Origin: a virus
Length of the DNA stretch: 29,049 nucleotides
Strand: one strand, 5' to 3'
Virus record (IMG/VR): IMGVR_UViG_3300017991_001347
Span: 1 to 29,049 of that record
Shown: positions 13,435 to 19,913 of the stretch, piece by piece
How the letters are laid out: the number at the start of each line of letters is the position of its first letter
Position numbering within the stretch: position 1 is the first letter of the stretch
Notes under the pieces: model-generated
Told to the model about the DNA's origin: nothing
Database searches by the model: none
The model's input: the letters and a program-made list of their open reading frames with translations, nothing else
Position numbers and translations under genes: made by a program

Positions 13435-14897
13435 CAGATCTCCACCCTCTGAGTCGGGGCCGTCCTCGTCGGGTCCAGCCAGCTCCCCAAGATGTACCGG
13501 ATCGCGTCCAGGACGTGCGTGTACTCCTTGTCCTGCCCGGAGTCCGTCCCCCTCCAGTGGGAGAACGCCTTGATGCTCTCCGTGCAGCGGGGGTGGATGG
13601 TCACGCGGTGATCTGCGAACCCGAAGTTGATCGCCTTCGTCCCTGTGAGGATCGACCCCTTGGCCTTGTGTGGGGACACGATCCTGAACGGGGCCTGGCG
13701 GACTTCCAGTAGGTCAGCGAACGCCTGCTCGAACAGACGGTTGAGGCTCTTGCCTCCGCTGGCCTTCCCTCCCGTGTTCACGTCCCCACGGGCTTCCTTG
13801 ACGGCGAGCAGGGAGATCCCGTGGCGGTTCAGCATCCGCTCGACGGCACGGGCGTCGGTCTCGGGGGTCGTCGCCCCTGGGCTGATGTACTCATCCAACA
13901 GGTAGGCGTGGTGCCGGTTGGTCCGCTTGTCCTTCCAGCGGGCCACGACCACGACCGCCTCGTGTCGGGCCTTCTCCCCGTGGTCGAAGCCCAGGACGAT
14001 GTCCACGTCCTCCATCGGGAGGTCCGGGGAGATGTTCGACCGGCTGAAGGCATCGTAGGCCCTCCCCGTCGTCACACCCCTCCAGGCGGCATGGATACGC
14101 TGGTCTCGCTCCCAGGAGGCCACGTTGGCGATCTGGGCGTCCACGTCCTCCTTGGACCTCCAGGGGACGTTCTCGTAGTTCAGCTCCAGGACCGTCTGGC
14201 TCCACAGGATGGAGGTCACCGGGTCTTGCTCGATGATCTCCTCGAGCCAGGTGAGGTCCTCCCCCACCGCCGTGAAGGCCATCAGGATCGGAGCTTGCTT
14301 GAGGGCGGCGGCACGGATGATGCCACCCCACCGGACCCGTCGTGGAGGCTCGTTGATGATCACTACGTCCGCCCAGATCCCCTCGAGGCTCGTCCCGTCC
14401 TGCTTCCCACTCCGGAAGATGACCTGGGCTCCGCCCCGGAGGAGGATGCCCCGGCGTCCCCGGACCATGTAGCCCCGGACCTCATCGTAGACGCAGTCGG
14501 GGTGGAGGACTCCGGGTGGCTCCAGCTCCCGTAGGACTCGGCAGACGTCGTCCGCGTAGGAGGACTCCAGGTCGTTGACCACGTACAGGACGCTGCACTT
14601 GGTGGTCGTGACTCCCCAGATGTCGTTGTGGGGGTGGGTCCCGGTCAGGAACGACCAGCACTCGGCTCCCAGGGCGTAGGACTTGCCGACCTTGTTCGCA
14701 GCACGGAGGAGCCGGTTCGGCTTGTCGAGGGACTCGTGGAACGCCCGCTGGCCGGAGGACATCCCTCCCGCCCAGTAGACGGCGAGGGGGTTCTCCTCCT
14801 CGATGCGGGCTAGGTCGTCGATCTCCGCGAGGAGGTCGGGCGGGAGCGATGTGAGATCGACCCCGCTCAGGATCTCCTCAATGGCGGGTTGGCTCAT
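13431..14897 (-). CDS. terL: Terminase large subunit (ATPase plus nuclease)
   Basis: This 488-aa packaging motor subunit has an N-terminal ATPase and a C-terminal RNase H-like nuclease. Counting from MSQP, the Walker A-like RAANKVGKS is at 65-73 and the Walker B DVVIINEP at 177-184, with catalytic E183. The nuclease acidic residues include D305 in LGFDHGE and D464 in HVLDAIRY, with D334/E336 also near. The ATG at 14897 overlaps the small subunit gene by 20 bases. A longer start at 14954 would add 19 antiphase-looking residues and is less likely. The ribosome site is weak, suggesting coupling to the small subunit. The packaging mode cannot be read from sequence alone. Confidence 0.95.
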   Translation of the reverse strand: MSQPAIEEILSGVDLTSLPPDLLAEIDDLARIEEENPLAVYWAGGMSSGQRAFHESLDKPNRLLRAANKVGKSYALGAECWSFLTGTHPHNDIWGVTTTKCSVLYVVNDLESSYADDVCRVLRELEPPGVLHPDCVYDEVRGYMVRGRRGILLRGGAQVIFRSGKQDGTSLEGIWADVVIINEPPRRVRWGGIIRAAALKQAPILMAFTAVGEDLTWLEEIIEQDPVTSILWSQTVLELNYENVPWRSKEDVDAQIANVASWERDQRIHAAWRGVTTGRAYDAFSRSNISPDLPMEDVDIVLGFDHGEKARHEAVVVVARWKDKRTNRHHAYLLDEYISPGATTPETDARAVERMLNRHGISLLAVKEARGDVNTGGKASGGKSLNRLFEQAFADLLEVRQAPFRIVSPHKAKGSILTGTKAINFGFADHRVTIHPRCTESIKAFSHWRGTDSGQDKEYTHVLDAIRYILGSWLDPTRTAPTQRVEIW

Positions 14898-15345
14898 CGG
14901 GCTCTGTGGAGTCTTCCGCGTCCAGGATGGCCGGGACGCTCTGATGGTCGGCAAGGCGTTCCAGGAGCCGCTGCCTCCGCTCCTCTAGCTCCCTGGCACC
15001 GATGGCCCGCTCGACGGCATCCCCGATCTGCTGGGCCGCTCCCGCTCGGATCGCGTTGGCGTGAGCCTTGATCGACAACCCCGCTGCCGTCATCTGCCGG
15101 TCGGGAGACTCCTTGCTGTCGGTCAACACACCCCGCAAGTGAGCCGCAGCAAGCTGGGCGTTGTCCTTCAAGTTGTCGATGAGTTCCTGCCTGCAAGCCT
15201 GCAGGATCTCACTGTTGTTTGGGTCTCGACGCCACCTGTAGATGGTGGATTCGTGGACTCCGATCTGGGCTGACACGGAGGCATCCGTGTGTCCCATGAC
15301 AACGAGCATCAGGGCTTTCATCCGGGTCGCTGGGCTGTGGGCCAC
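14878..15345 (-). CDS. Terminase small subunit (HTH DNA-binding)
   Basis: This 155-aa protein recognises the genome for packaging. It carries a helix-turn-helix at about 18-40 (GHTDASVSAQIGVHESTIYRW). A helical oligomerisation region follows (ELIDNLKDNAQLAAAHLRG, then IGDAVERAIGARELEERRQR), with an acidic tail. I placed the start at GTG 15345 because of the GAGAGG/GGAG purine run just before it. The open frame runs on to an ATG at 15483, but that would overlap the upstream gene by 56 bases with a proline/arginine-rich, antiphase-looking extension. It lies directly before the large subunit with a 20-base overlap. Confidence 0.88.
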   Translation of the reverse strand: MAHSPATRMKALMLVVMGHTDASVSAQIGVHESTIYRWRRDPNNSEILQACRQELIDNLKDNAQLAAAHLRGVLTDSKESPDRQMTAAGLSIKAHANAIRAGAAQQIGDAVERAIGARELEERRQRLLERLADHQSVPAILDAEDSTEPDEPTRH

Positions 15346-15427
15346 GTTCTCCGCCTCTCTCCGCCCCGTCCTCGCCCATCTGGGGTGGTGGGTCGGGGTC
15401 AGGGCTTGATCCCCGTCAGCGGGCGGC

Positions 15428-15805
15428 TCAGGCGTTCCTGCGACGGGTCTGGGAGACGTTCTCCCATGCCTGAGCCAGTGCATCGCTCAGGGCCTTCGGG
15501 TCGGCCTTCTTGATCGACATGGCCCCCTCCAGGGGGATGTACCCTGCCGTCATCGCGCTGGGGAGGGGATCGGCCTCGGTCTCGACCTTGGCCTCTTCCG
15601 CCATCGTGATCCCGAGGGCTGTGGCGACCTCGGTCGGGATGGTCGGGGGAGAGTCCCACTTCCGCACGGCCCACAGGATACCGGGACCCTTCTGCTCCCT
15701 CCCTGGGACGGTCTCGTCGGTCTCCCCGGCATCCAGCACGCGGATGGTGGACTCCCACTCGGATCCGCCGTCATCCGTCCAGGTCTCGATCCACTCTTTG
15801 CCCAT
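15428..15805 (-). CDS. First gene of the late operon, hypothetical acidic protein (125 aa)
   Basis: This 125-aa protein begins MGKEWIETWTDDGGSEWE. AAGGAG lies nine bases before the ATG at 15805, which decides against an in-frame TTG at 15829. The N-terminal half looks like a beta domain (STIRVLDAGE, PGILWAVRKWD). The second half holds a short helix (DPKALSDALAQAWENVSQ) and a basic end (TRRRNA). It is the first leftward gene after the control region, so it should be near the late promoter. No family is recognised; a packaging accessory or late regulator is possible. Confidence 0.75.
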   Translation of the reverse strand: MGKEWIETWTDDGGSEWESTIRVLDAGETDETVPGREQKGPGILWAVRKWDSPPTIPTEVATALGITMAEEAKVETEADPLPSAMTAGYIPLEGAMSIKKADPKALSDALAQAWENVSQTRRRNA

Positions 15806-15958
15806 GGTGATGTTCTCCTTGGCTCTCAAGCCTCAAACGAGTTGATGAGGGACGTGTGCTCCCCCTGAGTTGGCGAGGGAGAGATTACCATCCCACTTCG
15901 GCCTGCGGCTCGGGCTCTTATCTTAGGCGATTCCCCGGTCATATCGTATGTTTCTTTC
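15806..15958. promoter_or_regulatory. Divergent promoter region between late operon and rightward HTH gene
   Basis: This 153-base non-coding gap separates divergent genes. On the plus strand TATGTT at 15947-15952 stands six bases before the GTG at 15959, matching a TANNNT leaderless arrangement; the -35 (TTAGGC near 15923) is weak. On the minus strand TAAGAT, inside CGCCTAAGATAAGAG (about 15916-15930), is a possible late -10 without a good -35. The late promoter may therefore need an activator, for which the neighbouring HTH protein is an obvious candidate. Confidence 0.5.
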
Positions 15959-16519
15959 GTGGATCCTCGCCTGCTTGATTCGATGGTGGTCCCTCCTGTT
16001 CCGTGGATGGTCGGTCATGACCGAGATCCTGAGGTCGTGGTCGAGACCATCAAGCGGCTGATTCCACGCGTCCCTCCTCGGTATGGATCCTACCTGTCGG
16101 TCCTGGTCGCCACGGTCGGGACCTCCAACAGGGAGATTGCCCGGTATCTCGGGATCTCCTCCCCATCATGGATTGCTCGGAAGCAACACGCGATCAGGGC
16201 GGCACAGCTTGCAGCGTCCCTCCCGGACCTCCTTCCGGGGGAGGTCTTCATTCGGGTTTCTCAGGCAGGGCATCCGCCCTCTGATGCCCTCGTCGCATCC
16301 CTCTTCTGGGAACGGTGGGTCGGGACCGAGGTCGGTCGGGAACTCGGGATCGATCAGCGGAGGGTCTCCGAGGCCCTCACCAGGGTTGTTCGATCAGACC
16401 GTCCCCATGAGATCGCGGCTGCGATCTCCGCGATTCGATCCTGGAACGCCTGTGGCCCTCGTCGTCGGTCTCGTCAGCGGGCGAGGAGGAGAGCCCGTCT
16501 CGCGGCCTCCAAGCCTTGA
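15959..16519 (+). CDS. Double helix-turn-helix DNA-binding protein (186 aa), putative regulator
   Basis: This 186-aa protein shows two HTH-like segments. One is at about 55-80 (TSNREIARYLGISSPSWIARK); the other at about 119-145 (VGTEVGRELGIDQRRVSEAL). A strongly basic tail follows (RRRSRQRARRRARL, from 168). The layout resembles sigma-factor region 4-like or other tandem-HTH regulators, but no exact family is claimed. The GTG start is six bases after a TATGTT -10-like box and has no ribosome site, so the transcript may be leaderless. Later in-frame ATGs at 15983 and 16007 are alternatives. It is transcribed away from the late operon, so control of late genes is a reasonable inference. Confidence 0.7.
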   Translation: MDPRLLDSMVVPPVPWMVGHDRDPEVVVETIKRLIPRVPPRYGSYLSVLVATVGTSNREIARYLGISSPSWIARKQHAIRAAQLAASLPDLLPGEVFIRVSQAGHPPSDALVASLFWERWVGTEVGRELGIDQRRVSEALTRVVRSDRPHEIAAAISAIRSWNACGPRRRSRQRARRRARLAASKP

Positions 16520-16577
16520 GTGGGGCACGGGGGCGTCCATCAGGGTTCATGGCCGTCAGGATCGATCCTCGTGGCTC

Positions 16578-17075
16578 TCAGGTGTGTTCTCGCTCCGGTG
16601 GGGTCGCCATGATCTTCATGATCTTGCGGACGGCTTCGGGATGGACGACTCGGATAGGGAGGTCGGGTTCTCCTGTCAGCTTGATCAGGGGGGAGCGTTC
16701 ATCCTCGTAGTCAGCCATCAGGTGGCTTCGGATGATCTCCTTGTAGTGGGAGGTGATCCCTTCGGTGATTCCCTTCAGGTTGGCTTCCGGCCATTCCTCC
16801 TCCAGGGAGTCGAAGGTCTCGTTGGCACACCGTTGGGCCATCAGGGTGATCGTGTTCTCGATCAAGTCCCCTCGTTGGTATCCGGTCAGGACTCCGAGGC
16901 GGTCGAGGTCATACAGGGAGATCGGGTTCTCTCCGGTCATCCATCCCCGGATCGCTTCGGGCTCTTTGTCGAGCATCCAGGCGATGGACTCCACGTCCCA
17001 ATCAGGGTCGTCCTCGATGGACTCGGACACCATCGAAGCGATCTCCGCACTCAGGTCTAGCTTCACGTACTCCAC
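16578..17075 (-). CDS. XRE-like HTH protein (165 aa), possible immunity/replication repressor
   Basis: This 165-aa protein starts at GTG 17075, with AGGAG five bases before it. Residues of about 26-70 look like an XRE/lambda-type HTH (DVESIAWMLDKEPEAIRGWM, then SLYDLDRLGVLTGY). The remainder is a helical acidic domain without a LexA-type Ser/Lys peptidase signature. It is the only gene besides the late block on this strand and is transcribed away from the iteron region, so its upstream DNA contains the repeat arrays. A repressor of phage genes or of replication is the likely role. The convergent gene ends 58 bases away and no clear terminator lies between them. Confidence 0.65.
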   Translation of the reverse strand: MEYVKLDLSAEIASMVSESIEDDPDWDVESIAWMLDKEPEAIRGWMTGENPISLYDLDRLGVLTGYQRGDLIENTITLMAQRCANETFDSLEEEWPEANLKGITEGITSHYKEIIRSHLMADYEDERSPLIKLTGEPDLPIRVVHPEAVRKIMKIMATPPEREHT

Positions 17076-17121
17076 AGGTTCTCCTCTCTCGGGATCGAGG
17101 AAGTTTCGACCACGGTGATTC

Positions 17122-17167
17122 CCGTTCGTGGCGGCATGGCGGCTACGCCGCCTCCGCCCCGAAGTCG
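17122..17167 (+). repeat. Left arm of 44-46 bp imperfect inverted repeat
   Basis: Read in reverse complement, this arm matches 17385-17428 from CGACTTCGGGGCGG through GGCGGCATGGCG to CCGTTCG with a few differences. It contains an inner perfect hairpin, GGCGGC-TAC-GCCGCC at 17139-17153. Confidence 0.85.
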
Positions 17168-17242
17168 TTGGGTGTCCGAGAGACCGAGGCTTACCGGCTG
17201 AGAGACTCCGATGGCTTGTCCGGGCGGCTTCCCCAAGCCCTG

Positions 17243-17303
17243 GTTACCTCTCAAAGTAGTTACCTCTGAAGTGGTTACCTCTGAAGGTAGTTACCTATGT
17301 ACC
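17243..17303 (+). repeat. Iteron array A: four 15-16 bp direct repeats
   Basis: GTTACCTCT begins at 17243, 17259 and 17274, and a diverged GTTACCTAT begins at 17290. The full units continue with CAAAGTA, GAAGTG or GAAGGTA. Read on the other strand the core is AGGTAAC, close to the AGGTCAC core of array B, so the two arrays look like head-to-head copies of one binding motif. Confidence 0.85.
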
Positions 17304-17308
17304 CTCAA

Positions 17309-17380
17309 ACTGAGGTCACCCGATAACAGACTGAGGTCACCCCATAACAGAGTGAGGTCTCCCGATAACAGACTGAGGTC
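17309..17380 (+). repeat. Iteron array B: 21-bp direct repeats, three full plus one partial
   Basis: Units begin at 17309, 17330 and 17351, exactly 21 bases apart, with a truncated fourth at 17372. Each full unit has TGAGGTC, then three variable bases with a C tract, then ATAACAG at its end. A 21-bp period is two DNA turns, so bound proteins would line up on one face, as in classical iteron plasmid origins. Confidence 0.9.
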
Positions 17381-17384
17381 TTTT

Positions 17385-17428
17385 CGACTTCGGGGCGGGG
17401 GCGCGTAGCGCCATGCCGCCCCGAACGG
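17385..17428 (-). repeat. Right arm of imperfect inverted repeat
   Basis: This is the inverted partner of 17122-17167, lying about 217 bases away across both iteron arrays. Its inner hairpin is GGCGC-GTA-GCGCC (17400-17412). The stem differs from the left arm in length and sequence but stays perfectly paired. Confidence 0.85.
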
Positions 17429-17459
17429 AAACCCAACCTACGAATCATCTTCCACTCCG

Positions 17460-17494
17460 TTGACAGTTCCTTTTCATACGTCTACCGTGTGAGT
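17460..17494 (+). promoter_or_regulatory. Promoter of the replication operon, probable leaderless start
   Basis: A perfect -35 TTGACA (17460-17465) is followed by a 17-base spacer and TACCGT (17483-17488), fitting TANNNT. The ATG at 17495 comes six bases later, where transcription is expected to begin. No ribosome site is present, so the mRNA is probably leaderless. Confidence 0.75.
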
Positions 17495-17662
17495 ATGAGC
17501 AACGCACCGAAGAAAAATCTTCATCAGATTCGCATCCAGGTGACCCCTGCCCAGTTGGAGTGGCTGGACAGGAAGGCTGAAGAACTGGGGGACTCCAGGT
17601 CCTCGGTCATCCGGTCAGCGATCAGAATGCTGATCGAGAGTCAGGGGCCTGATAAGGACTGA
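17495..17662 (+). CDS. Ribbon-helix-helix protein (55 aa), putative CopG-like copy-control regulator
   Basis: This 55-aa protein begins MSNAPKKNLHQIRIQVTP. The beta strand HQIRIQVT (10-17), helix AQLEWLDRKAEELG and helix SRSSVIRSAIRMLIES follow the Arc/MetJ/CopG ribbon-helix-helix order, in which two subunits pair strands to enter the major groove. It is the first gene after the strong promoter and 59 bases before the initiator candidate. This matches the copG-rep order of rolling-circle plasmids such as pMV158, where CopG represses its own operon. The promoter overlap and adjacent repeats suggest autorepression, though the operator is not identified. It lacks a Shine-Dalgarno and likely uses a leaderless start. 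Confidence 0.82.
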   Translation: MSNAPKKNLHQIRIQVTPAQLEWLDRKAEELGDSRSSVIRSAIRMLIESQGPDKD

Positions 17663-17671
17663 GACGAAGAA

Positions 17672-17709
17672 GAGGGCCGGGGGTGCTTTGGCGGCTTACC
17701 CCGACCCTC
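17672..17709 (+). promoter_or_regulatory. Hairpin directly before the initiator ribosome site
   Basis: GAGGG-C-CGGGG (17672-17682) pairs with CCCCG-A-CCCTC (17699-17709), ten base pairs with one mismatch and a 16-base loop. The AAAGGAG ribosome site follows at once. It could set the level of initiator translation, as attenuator hairpins do in plasmid rep leaders. No U-tract follows. Confidence 0.65.
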
Positions 17710-17721
17710 AAAGGAGATCCT

Positions 17722-18612
17722 GTGAAAGATCCTACCCACAACAGTGGGGACGTCAAGCCCGCCGCACGCCATGCAGTCTACGGAGACGTCGTTCCGTTTG
17801 GGATCTATACCAACCCCCATCTCCCTATCCAGAGCAGGGTGCTCATGTTCGTCGCTGCTCGTCAGGGGCCTCCTGGTCGGGGTTGTTCGATCGGTCCTAC
17901 GAAGATGGCCCGGTGTTTCGGATGTAAGCCACACGCCTTGAGGGTCACCCTGGGGAGGATGACCAAGAGCGGAGCCCTGACCAGGGTGACCTGGGATGAG
18001 GGTCGCCGCTGGGGTTACCGCGTCGGCATCGAGATCCCCGATGACCCACTGGAGGCCATCAACGACATCTCCGGCCCCTGGAAGGAGGCTTGTCGGCCCG
18101 AGGAGCTGAACGAGGTCAGGGATCGCATCCAGGATCGGTTCAACTCCCACAAGGAGATGCCGGGCGTCTACAACTCCGTGGAGAAGGATGAGGTCGACAA
18201 CCTGCTCGCCAGGGATCACTGGCTTGCCCTGAATGACCTCTGGTTGGTCGAGGGGTTCAACACCCTCCTCGACCTGAGCAACAAGGACAGCGTGGGGTGG
18301 TGGCTGTCCCTGATCTCGAACGTGAGGATGAATCGATCTCCGTGGGCGGAAGGCTTGGACGGGGATCTCCTCCTACAGGTCGGCATGCTCAACGCCGCTG
18401 ACCACATCATGCGGAAGGTTCGAGACGGGGAGTGGCACCCCAAGAAGCCGTCCGGCCTCTTCTGCACGATCCTCCAGACCCTGGACAAGAGGGGCGACAC
18501 CCTCTCCCTCGTCGATTCCGACGACGTGGAAGAGGACATGAAGACCCTGGCGACAACCAACCAGACCGTCCGTCAGGTCTGGGATGGGATGCAGTGGAAG
18601 GAGATGGGATGA
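17722..18612 (+). CDS. Putative replication initiator with winged-helix N-terminus (296 aa)
   Basis: The GTG at 17722 has AAAGGAG with a five-base spacer; an upstream in-frame ATG at 17683 lies inside the hairpin and is rejected. Residues of about 25-105 look like a winged helix of the replisome-organiser/DnaD-N/RepA_N kind: NPHLPIQSRVLMFVAARQG, an HTH in IGPTKMARCFGCKPHALRVTL, the next helix GRMTKSGAL, and a beta wing (TRVTWDEGRRWGYRVGIEI). The C-terminal 190 residues are helical and unrecognised. Adjacent iterons, the RHH gene and absence of other replication genes make initiation the best guess. A transcriptional regulator is the main alternative. No helicase, primase or rolling-circle Tyr/HUH motif was seen. 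Confidence 0.65.
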   Translation: MKDPTHNSGDVKPAARHAVYGDVVPFGIYTNPHLPIQSRVLMFVAARQGPPGRGCSIGPTKMARCFGCKPHALRVTLGRMTKSGALTRVTWDEGRRWGYRVGIEIPDDPLEAINDISGPWKEACRPEELNEVRDRIQDRFNSHKEMPGVYNSVEKDEVDNLLARDHWLALNDLWLVEGFNTLLDLSNKDSVGWWLSLISNVRMNRSPWAEGLDGDLLLQVGMLNAADHIMRKVRDGEWHPKKPSGLFCTILQTLDKRGDTLSLVDSDDVEEDMKTLATTNQTVRQVWDGMQWKEMG

Positions 18613-18920
18613 CGAAACTGGAAGAGCTGATTCATACCGAGTCAGTCGGGGAGCCGTCCGTCGTAAGACCGAAGACCATCTCCATAGACCCGGACGCAAC
18701 CGTGGAGGACGTCATCAAGCTCCACGAAGAGGCCAAGTTGGACCTGGAGGCTGCGCTCAAGGAGCACGCGGAGACCAAGGCCCTCATCGCACCCCTACTT
18801 CGAATCATGGGGGACGCGAAGGTTCGGGCCATCAACGCAACCAGTAGGTGCCGCTCCTACGGGGATTGGATCGAGAAACGAAACCCATCAATAGGCAAAA
18901 AGAGAGGAACTGACCGATGA
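18609..18920 (+). CDS. Hypothetical protein (103 aa) in replication operon
   Basis: This 103-aa protein begins MTKLEELIHTESVGE. A helical central part (ATVEDVIKLHEEAKLDLEAAL, then KEHAETKALIAPLLRIMGDA) could form a coiled coil. It is followed by a basic C-terminus (DWIEKRNPSIGKKRGTDR). The start overlaps the initiator stop as ATGA. The frame continues upstream antiphase and is not used. It may be a partner or loader of the initiator by position, but no family is recognised. Confidence 0.75.
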   Translation: MTKLEELIHTESVGEPSVVRPKTISIDPDATVEDVIKLHEEAKLDLEAALKEHAETKALIAPLLRIMGDAKVRAINATSRCRSYGDWIEKRNPSIGKKRGTDR

Positions 18921-19300
18921 GACTCACCCTGACCCACAACCGCCGCGCCGTGGCCGACGTGTTCGTCCGCAAGGATGACATCGACAACGCGATCCGAGCC
19001 GCCTCAGGAGGCGACCTGGACGCCCTGGCGACCGTCTCCACCCCCTGGGGTGACCGCCCCGAGCAGGGACGCCCCATCACCAAGCACCGGGATGGGAGCA
19101 CCTCCCTGCCCATCCACAACCAGCACATCAAGATCGACGTGACCGCTACCGTGGTCGACGAGGACGGGGACGAGGAGGACGAGGACGCCGCCCTCCACGC
19201 TGAACTCGCCTCCCTGATCGAAGCCGTCCACGAGTACGGGAAGGCCACAGCCTCCCTCGAGCAGGCCCTCGATCGTGTCCTCAAGGAGATGAAGGGATGA
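18917..19300 (+). CDS. Hypothetical acidic protein (127 aa) in replication operon
   Basis: This 127-aa protein begins MRLTLTHNRRAVADVFVRKDD. A beta-like first half (DGSTSLPIHNQHIKIDVTAT) leads into an acidic run (VVDEDGDEEDEDAA) and a C-terminal helix (EYGKATASLEQALDRVLKEM). The acidic stretch might mimic DNA or bind a basic partner, but that is speculation. The ATGA overlap with the upstream gene and a second ATGA with the next gene show tight coupling. Confidence 0.75.
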   Translation: MRLTLTHNRRAVADVFVRKDDIDNAIRAASGGDLDALATVSTPWGDRPEQGRPITKHRDGSTSLPIHNQHIKIDVTATVVDEDGDEEDEDAALHAELASLIEAVHEYGKATASLEQALDRVLKEMKG

Positions 19301-19467
19301 GGAACGGGAATCCCCAGATGCTCTCCAAGGTAGAGACCCGCCTGACGGCTCACGAGGCCAAGGAGATCGAGGAGATCTGCCGGAGGCACAAGATCTCCGT
19401 AGATGAGTTCGTCCGCCGCCTCATCCGCCTCTGGCTCACCGAGTACCGGAAGGACCAGGAATCATGA
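19297..19467 (+). CDS. Second ribbon-helix-helix-like protein (56 aa)
   Basis: This 56-aa protein begins MRNGNPQMLSKVETRLTAHE. A short strand (KVETRLT) followed by EAKEIEEICRRHKIS and VDEFVRRLIRLWLTEYRK gives the strand-helix-helix order of the CopG/Arc class. An ATG at 19318 could be an alternative start. ATGA overlaps exist on both sides. A DNA-binding regulator acting with or against the first RHH protein is plausible; its target is unknown. Confidence 0.7.
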   Translation: MRNGNPQMLSKVETRLTAHEAKEIEEICRRHKISVDEFVRRLIRLWLTEYRKDQES

Positions 19468-19913
19468 ACCGCAACATCGCCCGCCAACGAGTCCTCGACA
19501 TCCTCCGTGCCCACCCCTCAGGCGTCCGTAGCGACCGTCTCGCGGACGAGGCGGGGACTCCCCGTACCCAGGCTCGGATCGGGGAGCTGCGCCGCTTAGG
19601 GTGGAGAATCGACACGACCTACGATGACGTCGGTCTCGCCCGCTACACCCTGGTGGGCAAGGGCGATGCCATCGCCAAGCCCTGTGCCGCGTTCAAGGTC
19701 CGCATCTACGAGGATGGGGGTCGTGTCTATCCCGAGGTCGTGCCCTACGCAGGGTCCTCCCTGTCCGGCTCGATGGGGGAGGATGACCGCTACAAGATCG
19801 AGGTCGCCCTCCGGCTGGCCATGGTCAACCACTTCGGGTGTGAGGATGACAGCGAGGACGAGGACGACGGGATGGTCCCTGTCGAGATCGACGAGTGGTT
19901 GCTCGAGGTATGA
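19464..19913 (+). CDS. Winged-helix DNA-binding protein (149 aa)
   Basis: This 149-aa protein has a winged-helix-type N-terminus at about 1-63: RQRVLDILRAHPSGVRSDRL, then the recognition-helix-like TPRTQARIGELRRLGWRI, then a wing (DTTYDDVGLARYTLVG). The second half is a separate domain (AFKVRIYEDGGRVYPEVVPY) with a helix and an acidic loop (DDSEDEDDG). It resembles phage HTH proteins that regulate or assist replication, but no family is certain. Its start and stop are both ATGA-coupled. Confidence 0.75.
   Translation: MNRNIARQRVLDILRAHPSGVRSDRLADEAGTPRTQARIGELRRLGWRIDTTYDDVGLARYTLVGKGDAIAKPCAAFKVRIYEDGGRVYPEVVPYAGSSLSGSMGEDDRYKIEVALRLAMVNHFGCEDDSEDEDDGMVPVEIDEWLLEV

Larger units (their letters stand above)
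17076..17494. other. Putative plasmid-type replication origin / control region
   Basis: This 419-base gene-free stretch is highly organised: a 46-base arm (17122-17167), an array of four 15-16-bp repeats (17243-17300), an array of three and a half 21-bp repeats (17309-17380), a second arm in inverted orientation (17385-17428), then a promoter. Short open frames across it have no supporting start sites. Direct repeats beside an initiator-like gene suit an iteron origin. An operator cluster for the XRE-like protein or a partition site are alternatives. Confidence 0.65.

Noticed and set aside
16083-17060. 325-aa plus-strand frame overlapping the double-HTH and XRE-like genes
   Set aside because: It runs out of phase through one gene and antisense to another, both of which have better start and domain support.
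17063-17254. Minus-strand 63-aa frame over the left inverted-repeat arm
   Set aside because: It overlaps the XRE-like gene start, has no ribosome site, and its translation simply reads the structured repeat.
17211-17408. Plus-strand 65-aa frame through the iterons
   Set aside because: It encodes only the repetitive translation of the 21-bp units, has no ribosome site and no sensible protein features.
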